DNA from: Clostridia bacterium
GTDB lineage: Bacteria; Bacillota_A; Clostridia; TANB77; CAG-508
Direction of reading: 5' to 3'
Length of the DNA stretch: 6,230 nt
Assembly (NCBI GenBank): GCA_017621295.1
Contig: JAGATI010000184.1
Span: forward strand, 1 to 6,230
A program made the position numbers and the translations under genes. The notes below the pieces were generated by a model. That model searched no databases, was not told where the DNA came from, and was given only the letters and a program-made list of their open reading frames with translations. Positions 4,855-6,230 of the stretch are shown here, piece by piece; position 1 is the first letter of the stretch; every line of letters starts with the position of its first letter.

Positions 4855-4897
4855 AAAACCAGGAGTTAAGCGACCAAACTTAAAGGCTCCTGGTTTT
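4855..4897. terminator. nested hairpin after the mob operon: terminator or replication element
   Basis: Arms AAAACCAGGAG (4855-4865) and CTCCTGGTTTT (4887-4897) are perfect. Inside them TTAAG (4866-4870) pairs with CTTAA (4879-4883) around CGACCAAA, leaving a one-sided 3-nt bulge (AGG). On the minus strand it lies downstream of the coiled-coil gene and is followed by T4, so it can end the mob transcript. On the plus strand it has T6, although no plus-strand gene precedes it. The detailed internal structure is more than a terminator needs, and a primer-initiation site is an alternative. Confidence 0.65.
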
Positions 4898-4969
4898 TTG
4901 CTATGTAATTTTATTTTGTTATATATTTTATCATATATTGTCATAAAAAACATTTAATTTAATATATTT

Positions 4970-5524
4970 TTACGTAACAATATTATTTATTTCTAGTGAT
5001 GCTCCATATCCATGTTCTTTTATTATCTTTCTCTTAATTCCTTGAATATCGCTATTTGCACAACTGATTTGTGAAAAAATAACACATACTATCACTGTAA
5101 TTAACATAAATGATTTCGCTCTAGTTTCTTTTGTTTCTTTTCGCATTGAATCAATCACATCTCTTATTTCTTTCTGCTCATTTAAAAGCTCTCTATTACT
5201 TTCTCCTAGCCTTTTTATATCACATTTTAAATTGTCTATTCTTTCTTTATAACTCAATACCTCTTTCGATAGATATTCTATTCTTGATACTATTTGATTT
5301 TTGTCGTTCTTGCTCAAGTCGTTCTCTATTTTCTCTATCAATTCTTTCTTGATGTTCTTTATCTCTTTCTCTTTTTTCTTTTGCAAGTTGTTTAAGTCTT
5401 CCAATTGCTGATCCATCTGAATTGTTAATCCCAATTGAATATCCTCTATGTCCTTGTTCCATTTCATTATCTCTAATTCTAACTCTGCTATCTTCGTTTC
5501 TAGCTCCATCATCTTTAAATCCAT
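4970..5524 (-). CDS. coiled-coil membrane protein overlapping the relaxase gene; MobB-like by position
   Basis: A 184-aa protein that starts inside the relaxase gene in a different frame and shares 278 bp with it. Residues 1-135 are almost continuous heptad-like helix rich in Glu, Lys, Leu and Ile, with a short break near 71-76. A single hydrophobic segment follows at about 138-153 (FMLITVIVCVIFSQ), then a short basic tail. The ATG at 5524 has an AAGGAGG site 6 nt upstream, inside relaxase codons, which argues for real translation. I recognise no family. By position and membrane segment it resembles RSF1010 MobB, which is also encoded inside mobA in another frame and anchors at the membrane to aid transfer. 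That parallel is inference, since no sequence similarity was tested. A frameshifted extension of the relaxase is less likely given the strong start site. Confidence 0.82.
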   Translation of the reverse strand: MDLKMMELETKIAELELEIMKWNKDIEDIQLGLTIQMDQQLEDLNNLQKKKEKEIKNIKKELIEKIENDLSKNDKNQIVSRIEYLSKEVLSYKERIDNLKCDIKRLGESNRELLNEQKEIRDVIDSMRKETKETRAKSFMLITVIVCVIFSQISCANSDIQGIKRKIIKEHGYGASLEINNIVT

Positions 5525-6230
5525 ATAAAACCTCCTTGATGCCTTTTTGAACCTTTATTTGCTTATCTATTAGCTCTAACTGCCTATTTAAGTCCTTTAT
5601 ATCTCTATTTGCATTTCCTATTTCAGTATCTATACCACGCTTTTCCATAGCCCTTACAGCCACTCCCTCATGTTTCATAGGTAATTTATCTATTCCTCTT
5701 TCCTTGTAGCTTCTATGGTCTATTTTAGCTTTTATATTAGTCTTCTCTAATGCTTTATTTGTATATTCACTCCATTGTTCTCTCCAATATTCTAATGTCT
5801 CTTTTTTATTCCAATTTGTAGTCTCTATTTTTCTTGATTTTGCATTACCTTTTTGGTCATATATTTTATTACCTTGTTTATCTAAAATATATTCTTTTTT
5901 AGCCTTTGATCCCCACTCTCCATTTTCATTAAATGGTCTCATAGTTAACATTATATGAGCATGAGGATTTCCATCTTTTTTATCATGAATTACAAAGTCT
6001 GCTACCATGCCATTATCTACAAATATTTCTTGAACATAATTCTTAAGTAAATCTATTTGTTTTTCTAATGATAATTCAATAGGTAATGCAACGTCAATTT
6101 CCCTTGCAAGTTGACTATTTTTACTCTTTTCTATATTCTCAACTTCATTCCATAATCTTTCTCTATTTGTTGCCCAATTAGGAGCATTGCTTGGGGCTAA
6201 TATTTCTTTATATACTACTCCTTTTTTTCT
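5247..6230 (-). CDS. mobA: MobA/MobL-family (MOBQ) relaxase, catalytic core and C-terminus (partial at window edge)
   Basis: The frame is open to the window edge, and bases 6090-6230 duplicate 1-141. This piece therefore gives residues 44-370, with 91-370 unique to it. Visible motifs in order: a conserved ALPIELSLE segment (about 91-99); the metal-binding histidine cluster, His125 followed by NPHAHIML with His133 and His135; and IDHRSYKERGIDKLPMKHEG (about residue 214 onward), a block also found in RSF1010 MobA. The C-terminus from about residue 320 is a highly charged helix rich in Lys, Arg and Glu, likely coiled coil. There is no primase domain, unlike the long RSF1010 MobA, so this is a compact relaxase. 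The ATG at 6008 is internal (residue 118) and would remove the catalytic tyrosine. The last 92 codons overlap the next gene in another frame. Confidence 0.95.
   Translation of the reverse strand, partial: RKKGVVYKEILAPSNAPNWATNRERLWNEVENIEKSKNSQLAREIDVALPIELSLEKQIDLLKNYVQEIFVDNGMVADFVIHDKKDGNPHAHIMLTMRPFNENGEWGSKAKKEYILDKQGNKIYDQKGNAKSRKIETTNWNKKETLEYWREQWSEYTNKALEKTNIKAKIDHRSYKERGIDKLPMKHEGVAVRAMEKRGIDTEIGNANRDIKDLNRQLELIDKQIKVQKGIKEVLYGFKDDGARNEDSRVRIRDNEMEQGHRGYSIGINNSDGSAIGRLKQLAKEKRERDKEHQERIDRENRERLEQERQKSNSIKNRISIERGIEL
5531..5537 (-). promoter_or_regulatory. strong ribosome binding site inside the relaxase gene
   Basis: AAGGAGG on the minus strand, 6 nt before the ATG at 5524 and wholly within relaxase codons. 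It fixes the start of the overlapping coiled-coil gene and suggests independent re-initiation on the mob mRNA. Confidence 0.8.
6090..6230 (+). repeat. terminal direct repeat of bases 1-141 (circular-assembly overlap)
   Basis: These 141 bases are identical to 1-141. The relaxase frame continues correctly across the join, giving residue 90 then 91 without a break. The simplest reading is a circular molecule of 6089 bp cut inside the relaxase gene, with an assembler overlap left at the ends. Confidence 0.95.

Noticed and set aside
5131..5352. Plus-strand Leu/Phe-rich reading frame
   Set aside because: Antisense shadow of the coiled-coil and relaxase overlap; its hydrophobicity comes from the complement of Lys/Glu codons.
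4970..5524. Coiled-coil frame as the frameshifted C-terminus of the relaxase
   Set aside because: The relaxase already has a complete conserved core and its own stop, and the second frame has its own strong ribosome binding site and ATG; no slippery run is evident at the overlap.
5247..6008. A 253-aa relaxase starting at the ATG at 6008
   Set aside because: That ATG lacks a ribosome binding site and would drop the N-terminal catalytic tyrosine region; the frame extends upstream to TTG 270 across the join.

Overview
The window looks like a complete small circular plasmid written out linearly. Bases 6090-6230 repeat bases 1-141 exactly, so the unit length is 6089 bp and the relaxase gene runs across the junction. 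The DNA is very AT-rich, coding regions favour A/T-ending codons with many AGA and ATA, and nearly every gene has a strong AGGAG-type ribosome binding site. With an oriT like those of Gram-positive plasmids, this points to a low-GC Firmicute, most likely a clostridium-like host. No host gene is present to fix the genus. I see no antibiotic-resistance gene, tRNA, rRNA, CRISPR array or transposase.

Mobilisation region (about 4970 through the junction to 800). A MOBQ-type MobA/MobL relaxase (370 aa, TTG start at 270, minus strand, ending at 5247) is read leftward. A second gene (5524-4970) starts inside its 3' end in another frame and encodes a coiled-coil protein with one membrane segment. To the right of the relaxase start lie an RSF1010/pIP501-type oriT (nick motif 382-399), an exactly symmetric two-way promoter built into a 16-bp-arm palindrome (451-488), a second perfect palindrome (490-505), and a small divergent gene (526-780) resembling MobC/TraD accessory proteins. 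The order accessory gene - oriT - relaxase with an embedded membrane protein mirrors the RSF1010 mobC-oriT-mobA/mobB layout. There is no mating-pair-formation apparatus, so the plasmid would be mobilisable rather than self-transmissible.

Cargo region (about 810-2120). A Sec-exported protein with a hydrophobic central segment and a His-rich C-terminal tail (974-1753, plus strand) faces an acidic 90-aa gene (2082-1810, minus strand). The two converge on a shared 26-bp-arm bidirectional terminator. I read this as a secreted toxin with a candidate immunity protein; the toxin call rests on recalled family resemblance and the immunity call on context.

Control and replication region (about 2364-4900, all minus strand). 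A ribbon-helix-helix plus DUF1413-like protein (2723-2364) lies behind a nearly perfect 36-bp palindrome that is probably its operator. The replication protein (4709-3447) combines an archaeo-eukaryotic-type primase domain, a PriCT-like helical domain and a C-terminal helix-turn-helix. A 95-aa zinc-ribbon protein follows (3365-3078), and a strong bidirectional terminator closes that unit (2868-2929). The origin is not obvious. The best candidate is the 4710-4969 gap, which holds two direct repeats 21 bp apart and a nested hairpin (4855-4897).
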